Origin: Nonomuraea sp. NBC_00507
GTDB lineage: Bacteria; Actinomycetota; Actinomycetes; Streptosporangiales; Streptosporangiaceae
Direction of reading: 5' to 3'
Length of the DNA: 64,000 bases
Assembly: GCF_036013525.1 (NCBI RefSeq)
Contig: NZ_CP107853.1
Coordinates: forward strand, 3,968,001-4,032,000
Shown here: piece by piece, positions 41,629-51,305 of the stretch
Layout of the letters: each line of letters begins with the position of its first letter
Position numbering within the stretch: position 1 is the stretch's first letter
Translations under genes and position numbers: made by a program
The notes under the pieces: generated by a model
What the model saw: the letters and a program-made list of their open reading frames with translations, nothing else
Database searches by the model: none
Told to the model about the DNA's origin: nothing

Positions 41629-44600
41629 GTGAACAAGTTAGTTAGCACGGCGAGGCGGAACTTGCCGCCTCGCCGTCACATCGCGACCGCGACGGTGCTT
41701 ACGGTGGCAGCATCGCTGCTGGTAGCAGGTGTTTCAGGCGCGGCACAGGCGGATCCGGAGCCAAACCCGACGCCGCCCTCTCCTTCCGTAACCACCTTTC
41801 CGCGGCCGGAGGATCCCGACGCCCCGCTACGTGCGGCTATCGAGGAAGCCAAAAAGCAGAACAAAGCGGTGGCCGTCGAGGCGGCATTCACCGAGACGTC
41901 GCGGATCTGGGCTTATCCCGACGGACATCTGACCACGCACTCCTATGGGGGGCCTGCCCAGCTGAAACAGGCCGACGGCTCCTGGGTATGGCTGGACCCT
42001 ACGCTCGTCGAGCAGGACGGGATTCTCAAGCCCAAGCTGGCCAAGGCGAACGTGCAGTTCTCGCTCGGCGGTGATAAGCCGTTCGTGTCCATGGAGCGCG
42101 CCAAGGGGCAGAAGTTCGCCCTGTCGTGGCCCACCGCTCTCCCGCGCCCGCAAATCAACGGCAACGTCGCCCGGTACGCCGACGTTGCGGGCAAGGGCGC
42201 CGACTTGGTCGTGACCGCCTTACCCACCGGATTCCAGCATGACGTGGTGCTGCGCGAGCGCCCTACGGGCCCGCTGGAGTTCCGTTTCCCGGTGCAGACC
42301 ACGGGGATGGAGCTCGATGTGACCAAGTCTGGCGGGCTGTCGCTGGTCAGCCCGAAGGGCAAGACGGTGATGTCGGCTCCGACGCCGCGGATGTGGGACA
42401 GCGTCGATCCCGCTGTCAGTCTGCCTCGGCGCGAGGCCAAGGTGAAGACCGCAGTCGAGAGCGTAGGCGGCCAGAAGGTGCTGGTGCTCAAGCCGGACAC
42501 CAAGTGGCTGGCCGATCCTGCGACCCAGTACCCGGTCACGATCGATCCCACCACCACGCTCGGCGTCACTCAGGAAGTGTCGATCGGATACCCCAACAGC
42601 CAGACAAGCCCTGGCTATGTATCGCGGTGGAACCCCCGGACCTGCCCCACCCCGACTACCTGCGGCTACACGAAAGAGCGGGCTACCCGGGCGCTGCTGG
42701 CCTTCGACACCGCACCGATCAACGGCCGACAGGTGGTCAAGGCCACCATGCAGCTGGCTCTCAGGGCCGAGGTCACCAGCTGCACCGCCTTCCAATCGAT
42801 CATTGCGCACCGCATCACCCAACCCTGGGTCGCCGACAACACCTACTGGAGCAACCAGCCGGCCACCACGCCCGAGGAGCGCTCCTCCATCGACGCGTGT
42901 GCCCAGGTCCGCACCAATGGGGCAGTGTGGAGTTGGGACCTGACCGCAATGACCAGCCTGTGGGCCTCTGGCACCCCCAACCACGGGTTGATGCTGCGCC
43001 TGGGCTCGGAACTGCCGGTGCCCAAGGACGTTTCAGAGGACTTCACGTTCTGGGCGCAACTGTGGGGCACGAATGTCCCCAAGCTGAGCGTGGACTGGGT
43101 GCTCCCGCCGGAGATCCCCACGGTGACCGCCGAGTCGATCGACTCCATCAGCGGCAACGACGCCATCGCGCGCAGCACCAACGTCAAGGTGACTTACAAG
43201 TCCAGCGTTCCCGAGGCAAGGCCCCTGGACTATACAGTCACCGTCAACGACTCCACCATGCCCCCTCCACCGGTCCAGCTCCCCGCTGGCGAGGCCGCCT
43301 CGTGGAAGCTCGATGAAGAATCTGGCGCCACCGCAGCCGACTCTTCCGGCAATGGGAACACCGGCACTGTCACGGGAACCTACAACCGCGTCCCTGGCCA
43401 GCTCGGCGGGGCGGTCAACCTCGCCCCCGGCGCCTTGCTCAGCGCCGGTAAACCGCTAATCAACACCGACCAGACCTACACCGTGGCCACCTGGGTGCGC
43501 CTCAACAGCAGCACCAACGACCAGGCGGTGCTGTCCCAGATGGGCACCCACATGCCTGCTTTTACCCTGGGCTACAAGGTTTCCAGCGCGGCGGAATTCG
43601 ACCGACGCTGGATGTTCTCCGTCATTACGCAGGACAACCCCGACCGCATCCAAGAGATCCTCATGCAGTCGGAGAAGCCCGCCAAGATCGGCCAATGGAC
43701 CCACCTAGCCGTGCAACATGACCAGCCTGCACACAAGTTCCGGCTGTATGTGGACGGCGAACTGGCCGGCGAACGCGACTACACCATCGGCTGGAACGCC
43801 CAGGGCGACTTCCAGGTCGGCACCGGTAGAGTCCTCGGCAACCTGGCAAGCCTGAACGGCGCAGTGGACGACCTGCGCGTCTACCAGCGGGCACTCACCA
43901 GCCAGGAGATCCGCTCACTGGTGGTCTCGCCCAACACCACCACGCACAGCAACATGCCCTCCGGCCAGGTGATCGATAAGACCTTCGCGCTGGACAACCC
44001 GGCCAGCCTCAAATTCGTCGTCAAAGCCTGCCGCACCGGTGTCACTCCGCCCTCCTGCAACGAGAGCCCGGCCTACCGGATCACCTCCGACGCGCCGATG
44101 CTCCCGACCGACACCGAGACCGGCATGGCCGAACCCTCTCAGCCGATTCTGTCCGGCATGGTCAACCGCCCCTCCGGCGGCCCGGTGACCGCGAAGTACT
44201 ACCTGTACGACAACAACGGGGCACCGGTCGGGGCTGTGCCGCTCGGCGTTCGCGGCGTCAACGGCGGCGAACGCGCTTCCTTCCAGATCCCCGCCAACAC
44301 CGTGCAGCCCGGAACCACGTACAAGTGGCAGATGGTGGCGTGCGCCGTTGGCCAAGCCGGCGAGACCACGCCTCCGGACCCGACGCCAACTCCCACACCC
44401 ACGCCGCTACCAGAGGGTCTCGTCGCGGCCTACGGCATGGACGAAGGCAGCGGAACCACCATCGCCGACACCACCGGCAAGGTCGGCCCAGGCACAACGA
44501 CTGACACCAGCTGGGCTGCAGGTAAGCATGGCAAGGCACTGTCCTTCAACGGCAGCACGAGCACGGTCACGATCCCCCATAGCAGTGTGCTCCGGCTCAC

Positions 44601-47166
44601 CACGGGGATGACCCTCTCGGCTTGGGTCAACCCCACCACCGTGTCCATCTGGCGAACCGTGGCGATGAAGGGCCACACCGCCGGATCCGCGTACGGGCTG
44701 TACGCCTCCAACGGCACCGTGCCATCGGCCTGGTTGCTCAAGCCCGACACCACCGGTCACCAGACGGTCAACGGCACCACCGCTCTGCCGGCGGCCGCCT
44801 GGAGCCACCTCGCCGTCACCTATGACGGCAGCGTCGCCAAGCTGTACGTCAACGGCACCCAAGCCGGACAACTCGCCATGACCGGCAGCCTGGTCGACGA
44901 CGGCGGCGCGCTCCGTATCGGGAGCAACGCCAAATGGGGCGAATACTTCAGTGGCGCTATCGATGAAGTACGCGTCTACAACCGCGCACAAGCCGCAGCC
45001 GAGATCAAGGCCGACATGGAAACCCCGGTCAACGTCCCGGTCCCGACCGCGAGTCCCACACCCACACCCACACCCACACCCACACCCACACCCACACAGA
45101 CAACCCCGCCCGCGAGCCCAAGCGCCATCGAAGAGATCTGCACCTCTAAGACGGCTGTTGTCGCCTTCACAACGCCCGGCACACCTCCGCCGCCCCCCAC
45201 TGGGGACGTCCGGTACCTGACGCTGGGCAAGGACAGCTTCGTCATCAAGACCGCCAAGACCGACCCCACCGCCTGCGGTGGGTCACCATGTTCAGTGACT
45301 GATGACTCGGTGATACGGATCGGCGGCGGCGGTGCCGACAAGACCGCCGCGATGATCGGATTCAGGTTGGACGGACTTCCAGACGACGCCGTTCCGGTCG
45401 AGGCGCTGTTGGATCTCGGCACACCGACGTGTTCCGGCGGTTCGTGTCCTCAGGACACACCGATAACGATCACGCGCCTGGACTCGCCGGTCACCAGTGA
45501 GACCACGATCGGCACTGTCGTCGAAACCACGAACGATGCCTCAAGGTATTCCGTGGCCATCGCTCAGCCCAAGGTTGACATCATCGGAGATCAGTATTCG
45601 TGGCTGCTGGTGAAGACCGACAATCCGACAACGGTCACTTTTTCGGAGCCTACTGCTTCGACGCCACCTAGCTTGAAGATTGGCTACACGCCCGCTGGTC
45701 CGCCGAGTAATGTCCAAGATCTCTCCGGTCAGTCCGGTGACGGGGGTGTCATTGTCTCTTGGGCTATCCCGTCCAGCACTGGCTCTCTCGCGCTGCTGGA
45801 AGGCTACGATGTGGAGGCGGTCTCATCCGCGGGCGAGAGCGTGCGCTCCGTCCAGACCACGATGCCCTCGGCCACCATCACCGGCTTGACGAATGGTGAG
45901 ACTTACACGATCAAAGTCGCTGCGAAGACGCGTTTCGGCAGAGGAGAGTGGGAAAGTATCTCGCTGACTCCACGGGCTCTGCCCGCTCCCCCCGCAGAAT
46001 GCGAATCGGCGGTCAGCCAGGGGTCTCTCAAGATGACGGTGCAGGAATACTATCTGCGACAGAGCGGTGTCGTGGAAGGCACCTATCCGGATGTCTGGTC
46101 AAGCAGCGTGAGCACGGCGAACGCACAAAAACAGTTGGCCGACTTAGATCCGCGCAGCCCGGTCACAGCGAAGCTTTCGCTCACCAACCCGATTCTGCTC
46201 GCAGAGAGGGAAGGTCTGGAGAAGAGCAACATAGAGCGGACGGGCACGTCCGTTTCTCTCAGTAATACGCTTGCCTACACGTCGCCGGACGGAAGTCCCA
46301 CGCTTCGGGCCACCGTCAGCCGGAGTTGGACCGACGTTACGACGGATAAAGACGGCAATCAAGTGTCGAAGCCGAGTGAGCTGACCGACACGTTCGACTA
46401 TTCATTCACGGACTGTGGTGCCGTTAGGCTCATATCCGTGGTCGTCGACGTCGACGTTAGTGACATGGACATGATCCTCGAGGGTCCGGGACCGGACGGG
46501 TGCGGAAGCACTTCCGCTGTCGCACAAGGCATGGCTGCGGCAGCGTCGGCGCAGGAATGGTGCGGTAAGGGCAAGAACGGCGAGACTGTTTTCGGCTACA
46601 CGCTCAACTGCGACTTCGGGCAGGACATCTGCCGCTTCGACACTTACGGCAAGCAAAACGTCATGTCTGGTATGAGCTTCGAGTCGGGCGGAGTCCTGCG
46701 CTGGTCGGGGGTGCACAATTACACGCTGGGTGGTCCGACGAGCGTGCGGGTCGAGGAACTTCAGGGCTGGAGCCGTGTCAAGATGACGTCGCGCTTCAAA
46801 GCCGCGAACAAGAATCTAGTGAAAAACATCAAAGTAAAACTCGCCACCACCGCAAAATTCTCGATGATGGTGGGAAGCATCAGCATCGACACGGGAGTGG
46901 GTGGAGTCGGATTCAGTAAGACAAGCGACTCCGTTTCGTACTCAGCAGACGGCGAAGCAGGAAACCTGTGGGTGCAAATACCAGTTCCCGGCAAGATCAG
47001 GCCGTTCACAGTGGACTGTGAGGGAATACTAGGTCTTTGCTGGTTCGAAAGCATCCGACACATCATGAATGTCACTGTTCAATTCCCGATGAAGGGTGGT
47101 CCGCTGGCTGCCGACCCGATGAACCTGCAGAGTTGCTGGTTCAGGGCATCAACGAAATACTTCTAA
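41629..47166 (+). CDS. Giant secreted LamG/DNRLRE-domain protein
   Basis: A 1,845-residue exported protein (GTG at 41629 with GAGGG upstream; the frame extends to 41533). Signal peptide (about 20-45, ending AAQA); an N-terminal region shared with actinobacterial RHS-associated proteins; a DNRLRE-like domain (VSIGYPNSQTS...TRALLAFDTAPINGRQV; about 330-510); a first LamG/concanavalin jellyroll (about 565-770, SWKLDEESGATAADSSGNGN); a second LamG (about 930-1130, LVAAYGMDEGSG); a Thr-Pro linker; a second DNRLRE-like segment; a fibronectin type III domain (about 1390-1480); and a C-terminal region of unknown fold with several cysteines. Such proteins commonly neighbour RHS proteins and may bind glycans or form part of a surface toxin system. 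Confidence 0.75.
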   Translation: MNKLVSTARRNLPPRRHIATATVLTVAASLLVAGVSGAAQADPEPNPTPPSPSVTTFPRPEDPDAPLRAAIEEAKKQNKAVAVEAAFTETSRIWAYPDGHLTTHSYGGPAQLKQADGSWVWLDPTLVEQDGILKPKLAKANVQFSLGGDKPFVSMERAKGQKFALSWPTALPRPQINGNVARYADVAGKGADLVVTALPTGFQHDVVLRERPTGPLEFRFPVQTTGMELDVTKSGGLSLVSPKGKTVMSAPTPRMWDSVDPAVSLPRREAKVKTAVESVGGQKVLVLKPDTKWLADPATQYPVTIDPTTTLGVTQEVSIGYPNSQTSPGYVSRWNPRTCPTPTTCGYTKERATRALLAFDTAPINGRQVVKATMQLALRAEVTSCTAFQSIIAHRITQPWVADNTYWSNQPATTPEERSSIDACAQVRTNGAVWSWDLTAMTSLWASGTPNHGLMLRLGSELPVPKDVSEDFTFWAQLWGTNVPKLSVDWVLPPEIPTVTAESIDSISGNDAIARSTNVKVTYKSSVPEARPLDYTVTVNDSTMPPPPVQLPAGEAASWKLDEESGATAADSSGNGNTGTVTGTYNRVPGQLGGAVNLAPGALLSAGKPLINTDQTYTVATWVRLNSSTNDQAVLSQMGTHMPAFTLGYKVSSAAEFDRRWMFSVITQDNPDRIQEILMQSEKPAKIGQWTHLAVQHDQPAHKFRLYVDGELAGERDYTIGWNAQGDFQVGTGRVLGNLASLNGAVDDLRVYQRALTSQEIRSLVVSPNTTTHSNMPSGQVIDKTFALDNPASLKFVVKACRTGVTPPSCNESPAYRITSDAPMLPTDTETGMAEPSQPILSGMVNRPSGGPVTAKYYLYDNNGAPVGAVPLGVRGVNGGERASFQIPANTVQPGTTYKWQMVACAVGQAGETTPPDPTPTPTPTPLPEGLVAAYGMDEGSGTTIADTTGKVGPGTTTDTSWAAGKHGKALSFNGSTSTVTIPHSSVLRLTTGMTLSAWVNPTTVSIWRTVAMKGHTAGSAYGLYASNGTVPSAWLLKPDTTGHQTVNGTTALPAAAWSHLAVTYDGSVAKLYVNGTQAGQLAMTGSLVDDGGALRIGSNAKWGEYFSGAIDEVRVYNRAQAAAEIKADMETPVNVPVPTASPTPTPTPTPTPTPTQTTPPASPSAIEEICTSKTAVVAFTTPGTPPPPPTGDVRYLTLGKDSFVIKTAKTDPTACGGSPCSVTDDSVIRIGGGGADKTAAMIGFRLDGLPDDAVPVEALLDLGTPTCSGGSCPQDTPITITRLDSPVTSETTIGTVVETTNDASRYSVAIAQPKVDIIGDQYSWLLVKTDNPTTVTFSEPTASTPPSLKIGYTPAGPPSNVQDLSGQSGDGGVIVSWAIPSSTGSLALLEGYDVEAVSSAGESVRSVQTTMPSATITGLTNGETYTIKVAAKTRFGRGEWESISLTPRALPAPPAECESAVSQGSLKMTVQEYYLRQSGVVEGTYPDVWSSSVSTANAQKQLADLDPRSPVTAKLSLTNPILLAEREGLEKSNIERTGTSVSLSNTLAYTSPDGSPTLRATVSRSWTDVTTDKDGNQVSKPSELTDTFDYSFTDCGAVRLISVVVDVDVSDMDMILEGPGPDGCGSTSAVAQGMAAAASAQEWCGKGKNGETVFGYTLNCDFGQDICRFDTYGKQNVMSGMSFESGGVLRWSGVHNYTLGGPTSVRVEELQGWSRVKMTSRFKAANKNLVKNIKVKLATTAKFSMMVGSISIDTGVGGVGFSKTSDSVSYSADGEAGNLWVQIPVPGKIRPFTVDCEGILGLCWFESIRHIMNVTVQFPMKGGPLAADPMNLQSCWFRASTKYF
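45055..45096 (+). repeat. (CCCACA)7 hexanucleotide repeat in the LamG gene
   Basis: Seven exact CCCACA units encoding a Pro-Thr linker between domains. Being six bases long, changes in copy number would alter linker length but not the reading frame. Confidence 0.85.
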
Positions 47167-47174
47167 GGATGTAG

Positions 47175-47209
47175 GAGCCGCCGGTGGCCTCGCAGTCCAC
47201 CGGCGGCTC
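47175..47209 (+). terminator. Terminator of the LamG gene
   Basis: Perfect 13-bp inverted repeat GAGCCGCCGGTGG / CCACCGGCGGCTC with a 9-nt loop, 8 nt after the stop codon. Its position also argues against the GTG at 47184 as the start of the next gene. Confidence 0.75.
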
Positions 47210-47234
47210 TGCGATTGAGGGAGAGGCGTATCCA

Positions 47235-47624
47235 GTGAGACTCAATGATCGCACAGCACGGCTTGTCCGTGCTCTCATGCTGTTGCAGTCCGCCATCGCG
47301 CTGGCCGGTCTCACGGTCAAGATCGTCCTGATCGTCAATGGATATACCGTTGACTGGGAGATGGTCGCGCTGCCGCCTCTGTCGATCTTTGTTTTAGCGA
47401 GCGGATTTTTTCCGGCTGTGCTGAGCTTCGCGGTCGTGCGGCGAATCCGTTGGGGGAGAGGTGTTGCCATTGGCGTTGAGGTCGTCATATCGGCCTATTC
47501 CCTCCTTGCGAGCTTAAATAGGTTAAATATTTTCCTAATGGTGAATTTGGTCATAGCTGTACTTGTCGTGATCCTTTTGGCGCGCCACACTGAAGGCGAT
47601 GCGACGCGGGCGCCTGTAGGCTGA
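47235..47624 (+). CDS. Four-helix membrane protein downstream of the LamG gene
   Basis: 129 residues from the GTG at 47235, which has GAGGGAGAGG about 9 nt upstream. Four hydrophobic segments (about 12-35, 42-66, 75-92 and 100-120). No family recognised. Its place after a giant secreted protein suggests an associated membrane or immunity protein, though the hairpin between the two genes implies separate or attenuated transcription. Confidence 0.6.
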   Translation: MRLNDRTARLVRALMLLQSAIALAGLTVKIVLIVNGYTVDWEMVALPPLSIFVLASGFFPAVLSFAVVRRIRWGRGVAIGVEVVISAYSLLASLNRLNIFLMVNLVIAVLVVILLARHTEGDATRAPVG

Positions 47625-48028
47625 AATGGAAGGACTAAAAACCGCCTGATGGCGGAAGGGTTCGCGGAACGCGTATCGATCGCTACATCGAAAACGGTGC
47701 AAGCGGCAGGAATCTACATGGAGGCCTTTGCTGGGCTGACACGTCTGCTTAGGGTCAGCAAGGAATTCTGTCCAAAGTCGAAGTAATTGCAATGGAGCGC
47801 AAAGTCAATTTGGCATTTCCAGCCGATTATGGAAGATGGATTGCTGCTTACGGGGAGGTGACTCGGCATCCCAAGCAGCAGGCCATCCCTGCCAGACCTG
47901 CGCCACGAAGATCGTTAGTTCAAAGCACCAGGAGGATTATCTCTGCGCAAATGAACTGCTCGTGATCCGTGAGGGCACCACATAAAGATCGCCAGAGCCG
48001 AAATCAAAGAGCGTCATCACCCAAATGG
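47625..48028. other. Gene-free stretch
   Basis: About 400 nt of mixed composition with no supported frame; a short CCGCC/GGCGG hairpin at 47642-47655 may end the upstream transcript. Probably decayed sequence. Confidence 0.4.
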
Positions 48029-48361
48029 TCACATTGCGGCGGTCGCGTCGCCCATGCGGTAGGTGCTGTCATCAGACGTGGCGGTCAGCTCCAATCGCCC
48101 TCCGATGGCCTCGACGTAGCGGACAAGCACTTCTACCGAGGTCACATCGCCGTTCTCAATCTGGGATACGCGCATCTTTGTCACGCACATCTTCTCGGCC
48201 ACGTCGGACTGCGTGAGCCCGGCGTTCTTTCGCCGTTCGGCCAGGTGCCAGGCATGTACATAAGCCTCGATCATGCCCCGGGTCTCGGCCAGCGCCTGCT
48301 CTCCTCCGGCGCGCTCGATATGCTCCTCACGGACATCGCTCCACTTCTTGAAACTTGTCAT
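48029..48361 (-). CDS. XRE-family antitoxin (HigA-like)
   Basis: 110 residues with a helix-turn-helix (AERRKNAGLTQSDVAEKMCVTKMRVSQIENG, about 41-71) preceded by a helical arm. This is the antitoxin of RelE/HigB modules where the toxin gene comes first. The toxin gene just upstream on the same strand survives only as its last codons, so this antitoxin is orphaned. Confidence 0.8.
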   Translation of the reverse strand: MTSFKKWSDVREEHIERAGGEQALAETRGMIEAYVHAWHLAERRKNAGLTQSDVAEKMCVTKMRVSQIENGDVTSVEVLVRYVEAIGGRLELTATSDDSTYRMGDATAAM

Positions 48362-48432
48362 CGGCTCTCCTCCTCGGCCCGTTCAATCAGGTAGACCTGG
48401 TACAGCTCTTCGGTTTGTTGGATGGCCTTGTT
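48358..48432 (-). pseudogene. C-terminal remnant of a HigB/RelE-like toxin
   Basis: The last codons read QQTEELYQVYLIERAEEESR and the stop overlaps the antitoxin ATG (ATGA), the typical coupling of such modules. Everything upstream has been replaced by sequence flanking the XRE/TPR regulator gene. The second such broken toxin in the window. Confidence 0.6.
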
Positions 48433-48544
48433 TTACCAGCGGTCGGGGCTGGCGGGCTGCTCGTGGATCTTGTCTCCGGCGATTCGCAGGGTACAGCTCG
48501 GCTGATTGGCGGTCTCTGCTCCGGTTAGCGGGGCGTTGCCGTGT

Positions 48545-49777
48545 TCAGGCACCCAGTTGCGGAGGCTCTGGCTTCGACCGGCCGTACAGTTCGCGATAGA
48601 CCTCGCGTAGTTCGACGGCTTCTGCCAGGCCGTGTTCCTCGACCCCCGCGATGACCTCTTTGGCCCGCCAGTAGTTCGAGGGCACGAGCAGGCCGCTCTC
48701 CACCGCTTGAAGGGCGACATGACCGGCCTCGCCCGGCTCATCAGTCTCGAGCAGCGCCAATGCCAGATCGAGGCGCGCCGAGGCGGCCCTGCGGGGGCGT
48801 GGCCCGCCGTCCTCGGTGGACTCCAGCCGCGCAAGTACCTGCCGCGCGTAGCCGACGGCAGCGGGATCATCCAGCCATGAGAGTGTCGTCGCGGTGTAGG
48901 CGTCGCTCTTGGCGGGGTCGTACCGGAAGTGGTGCTCTGGCCGGTCCGGCATGGGCAGCGGAGCGACCATCCGCTGAATGCGGGTGAGCGCCGCCCGCGT
49001 CTCTGCACCCTTGCCCATGCGGGCCCAGGCCCGGCCTTCCTGCCCGGTCGCCTGGATGTACGCCGAGCTCTTGCGGGGGGCGACGTCTTGCGCGGCTTGG
49101 GCGAGGATCATCGCGTGCTGGAACTCGCCCTCGGTGAGGGCCTGCCACGCCTCGGTCTCAAGGCACCACGCCCTGATCTCAGGGTGCTCGGCGTGGTCGG
49201 CCAACTGGCCGGCGGTCCGTAGCCGGGCCGCGGCGGCCGGGTGCTGCCGGAGGTCGATATGGCAGGTGGCCGCAAGCAGCGAGAGCCATCCGCCGGCCAC
49301 GAGCAGACGGCGATGCTCGGTGAGGGTCTTCTTGCCGTCGAGGAGTCGCGCGACGTACTCCAGGTGCCGCCGTACCCTCCCGAGCAGCTCGCTCGGGGGT
49401 GTGCGGGGGTAGGCCGACGCGAGATCATCCACGGCGAGCTCAAGCCGTTCCAACGTCTCTTGGCCGACGTCGCTCGCTCCTGCGCGGCGGGCGAGTTCGA
49501 TCGCGTCGATCTCGTTGCCGAGGTACGTCTCGTCGTCCTCGTCGTTGAAGAGGGCGTGTTCGCTCGACCCGTACAAGCGGCAGTACAGCTCGGCGTACTC
49601 ATCGTCAGGCCGGTGCCTGCCGCACTCGTGGTCCCGGATCCGGCGCACCATGCTCTCGGCCTCGGGCATGGCCCTGTCGGCCACCTTGGACAACTGCACG
49701 GCGAGATCCCGTTGAGACCAGCCTCGCCTGGTCCGCTCGGCGCGTAGCCGACCTGCCCAGGCCGGAACCTTGCTCAT
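48545..49777 (-). CDS. XRE-family regulator with TPR-like C-terminal domain
   Basis: 410 residues: helix-turn-helix (about 8-65; LRAERTRRGWSQRDLAVQLS, VRRIRDHECGRHRP) followed by about 300 residues of helical TPR-like repeats (QHAMILAQAAQDVAPRKSS; ALALLETDEPGEAGHVALQAVESG). The ATG at 49777 is where the DNA-binding domain begins. It is divergent from a small gene and a DUF397 gene. XRE/DUF397 pairs act as regulator and small modulator in actinomycete development and antibiotic control (BldB/WhiJ-type systems). Its 3' tail is duplicated near 36,000. Confidence 0.8.
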   Translation of the reverse strand: MSKVPAWAGRLRAERTRRGWSQRDLAVQLSKVADRAMPEAESMVRRIRDHECGRHRPDDEYAELYCRLYGSSEHALFNDEDDETYLGNEIDAIELARRAGASDVGQETLERLELAVDDLASAYPRTPPSELLGRVRRHLEYVARLLDGKKTLTEHRRLLVAGGWLSLLAATCHIDLRQHPAAAARLRTAGQLADHAEHPEIRAWCLETEAWQALTEGEFQHAMILAQAAQDVAPRKSSAYIQATGQEGRAWARMGKGAETRAALTRIQRMVAPLPMPDRPEHHFRYDPAKSDAYTATTLSWLDDPAAVGYARQVLARLESTEDGGPRPRRAASARLDLALALLETDEPGEAGHVALQAVESGLLVPSNYWRAKEVIAGVEEHGLAEAVELREVYRELYGRSKPEPPQLGA

Positions 49778-49878
49778 CGCGTGCACACCTCCGGGGGACG
49801 GGCGGACACGGGCGGACGTCCGGGTGCGCCTCCAGTGTCCTCTCCCGCAGTCGTACCACGCGCGATTGTGATGGAACC

Positions 49879-50232
49879 GTGCACTGGGACACGGACGACC
49901 ACGACGCCATGCAGCAGCAGGAGCTCGTGCGAGCCGCCGAACACAACGCTCGGCAGGCCATGGCACAGGCGGCCCTCCTTCAGGATGTGGCAGGCCGTCA
50001 GCTCTTGGTGCTCCGCAACACCTACCCGGCATGGGACATCGACTGCGAGCGGGACGCGACCGGGAACGTGTCGTGGACGGCCAGGCTCCATCCCGATCTA
50101 ACTCCCGCCATGGTGGCGGCCGGTGTCCTGCAGACCGTGCGGCGGCTGGACGCCATCGCGCTCGCGTCCACCCTGGCCTGGCAGTCGGCGCTTCTCCATC
50201 ACGGAGGACGATCCGGCACTGGGCCGATATGA
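49879..50232 (+). CDS. Small conserved hypothetical protein in an XRE/DUF397 locus
   Basis: 117 residues from a GTG, mainly helical, with an N-terminal Gln/Ala-rich stretch and PAMVAAGVLQTVRRLDAIALAS near the end. Divergent from the XRE/TPR regulator gene with 101 nt between starts. No domain recognised, but such small genes regularly precede DUF397 genes. Confidence 0.55.
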   Translation: MHWDTDDHDAMQQQELVRAAEHNARQAMAQAALLQDVAGRQLLVLRNTYPAWDIDCERDATGNVSWTARLHPDLTPAMVAAGVLQTVRRLDAIALASTLAWQSALLHHGGRSGTGPI

Positions 50233-50350
50233 GCAGCCTTGGCCCGCCGAGTGCCGGTGCCGCAGGCGGCGGGCTGAGGTCCAACCCCCCAGGTGCAACA
50301 CCGCGCTTTGGGAAGTCGCCCCGATCCGGGGCCAGGCGAGAGGAGATCCC

Positions 50351-50566
50351 ATGAGGGATCTATACGGCCAACCGCTCGGCGAGGTGCCGTTCACCAAGCT
50401 ATGCGGCGGCAATCAGCGGGAGGAGGACATGGAGTCCTGTGTTCTGATCGCCCCGATTCCGGGCGTCGAGGATGCCTACGCGGTGCGTGACTCGAAGAAC
50501 CCGGACGCCGGGACCCTCCGGTTCACCGGTGCGGAACTTCGCGCCGCTGGCGTGACCACCATCTAG
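50351..50566 (+). CDS. DUF397 domain protein
   Basis: 71 residues with the DUF397 pattern: GGNQREEDMESCVLIAPI (one Cys, followed by strands), AVRDSKNPDAGTLRFT and a closing AELRAAGV helix. The ATG at 50351 has AGGAGAT directly upstream. DUF397 proteins are small partners of XRE regulators, here most likely of the divergent XRE/TPR gene. A strong terminator follows. Confidence 0.85.
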   Translation: MRDLYGQPLGEVPFTKLCGGNQREEDMESCVLIAPIPGVEDAYAVRDSKNPDAGTLRFTGAELRAAGVTTI

Positions 50567-50578
50567 CACGGCCGGAAG

Positions 50579-50617
50579 GGGCGGCCCCTGCCTGATCACA
50601 GCAAGCAGGGGCCGCCC
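50579..50617 (+). terminator. Terminator after the DUF397 gene
   Basis: Perfect 13-bp inverted repeat GGGCGGCCCCTGC / GCAGGGGCCGCCC with a 13-nt loop, 13 nt after the stop codon. Confidence 0.75.
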
Positions 50618-50749
50618 TCAGCACTCTACGGGAGCATCCTGATCACGCACTGGCACGCCTACCACTGGACCGGCAACGGCGCCGACCGCGCCAACGAGGC
50701 CGAGCGCCGCACCAGCTCGCCCGACTTCGCCGCCTCAGCGTTGCCGCCC

Positions 50750-51058
50750 ATGCGGACCGGTGACTGGCTGGCCAAACCGGCGTCCCGGGTCGCGGCCACA
50801 TTCCATGACGTTGGCGAGGCGGCCGACTGGCTGGCGGCCGAGTACGGCAAGGTTCGTGGAGCGTTGCCCTTGCCGGAGCGCATCCTCTTGGGCGATCGGC
50901 TGGAGTACGCGTGTGACGCGCTGCTCCGAGGCGTGGACGTGCAATGGAGCGAGTGGCTCCAAGGCGGCCGATTCGCCACGATCGGCATGATCTGCTGCCC
51001 GAACCGGCACGTCTCCCATTCCTGCCCGATTGGGCGGCGCGCCGAGGTGGGCAGTTGA
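50750..51058 (+). CDS. Hypothetical protein
   Basis: 102 residues from the ATG at 50750 (a TTG at 50741 is also possible, and the frame stays open upstream without a clear start). Segments FHDVGEAADWLAAEYGKVRG and LLRGVDVQWSEWLQGGRFATIGMICCPNRHVSH look like genuine protein, with a Cys-Cys/His cluster near the end. No family recognised. Confidence 0.5.
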   Translation: MRTGDWLAKPASRVAATFHDVGEAADWLAAEYGKVRGALPLPERILLGDRLEYACDALLRGVDVQWSEWLQGGRFATIGMICCPNRHVSHSCPIGRRAEVGS

Positions 51059-51080
51059 TGAGCGGGCGGAAGTGATCCAC

Positions 51081-51305
51081 ATGCACCGATGGGAGCCCTT
51101 CATCCCGCGCGCCCCGCGACTGCGGATCTCTCGCACGTCCTGCTGTGGCGAGTATGAGCTGGCCGCCGAGGGCGGTCAGTACTTCGTCCTGCACCCGACC
51201 GGCGACGGCGGATACGAGGAGACCGCCAGAGGCGTGTACGCCCATGCCCTCGAGGCATGGGCGAGGCTCGCTTCCCTTCACCGCTGCAGTAGGAAAGCTT
51301 CGTGA
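51081..51305 (+). CDS. Small hypothetical protein
   Basis: 74 residues with two adjacent cysteines (RTSCCGEYEL) and beta-like strands (GGQYFVLHPTGDGGYEET). It follows the previous small gene by 22 nt, so the two may be co-transcribed. Unknown function. Confidence 0.45.
   Translation: MHRWEPFIPRAPRLRISRTSCCGEYELAAEGGQYFVLHPTGDGGYEETARGVYAHALEAWARLASLHRCSRKAS

Noticed and set aside
45055..45096. (CCCACA)7 as a phase-variation switch
   Set aside because: The unit is six bases, so copy-number change keeps the frame; it only encodes a Pro-Thr linker.
47184..47234. GTG at 47184 as start of the membrane protein after the LamG gene
   Set aside because: It lies inside a perfect 13-bp terminator hairpin and lacks a ribosome-binding site; the GTG at 47235 has one.
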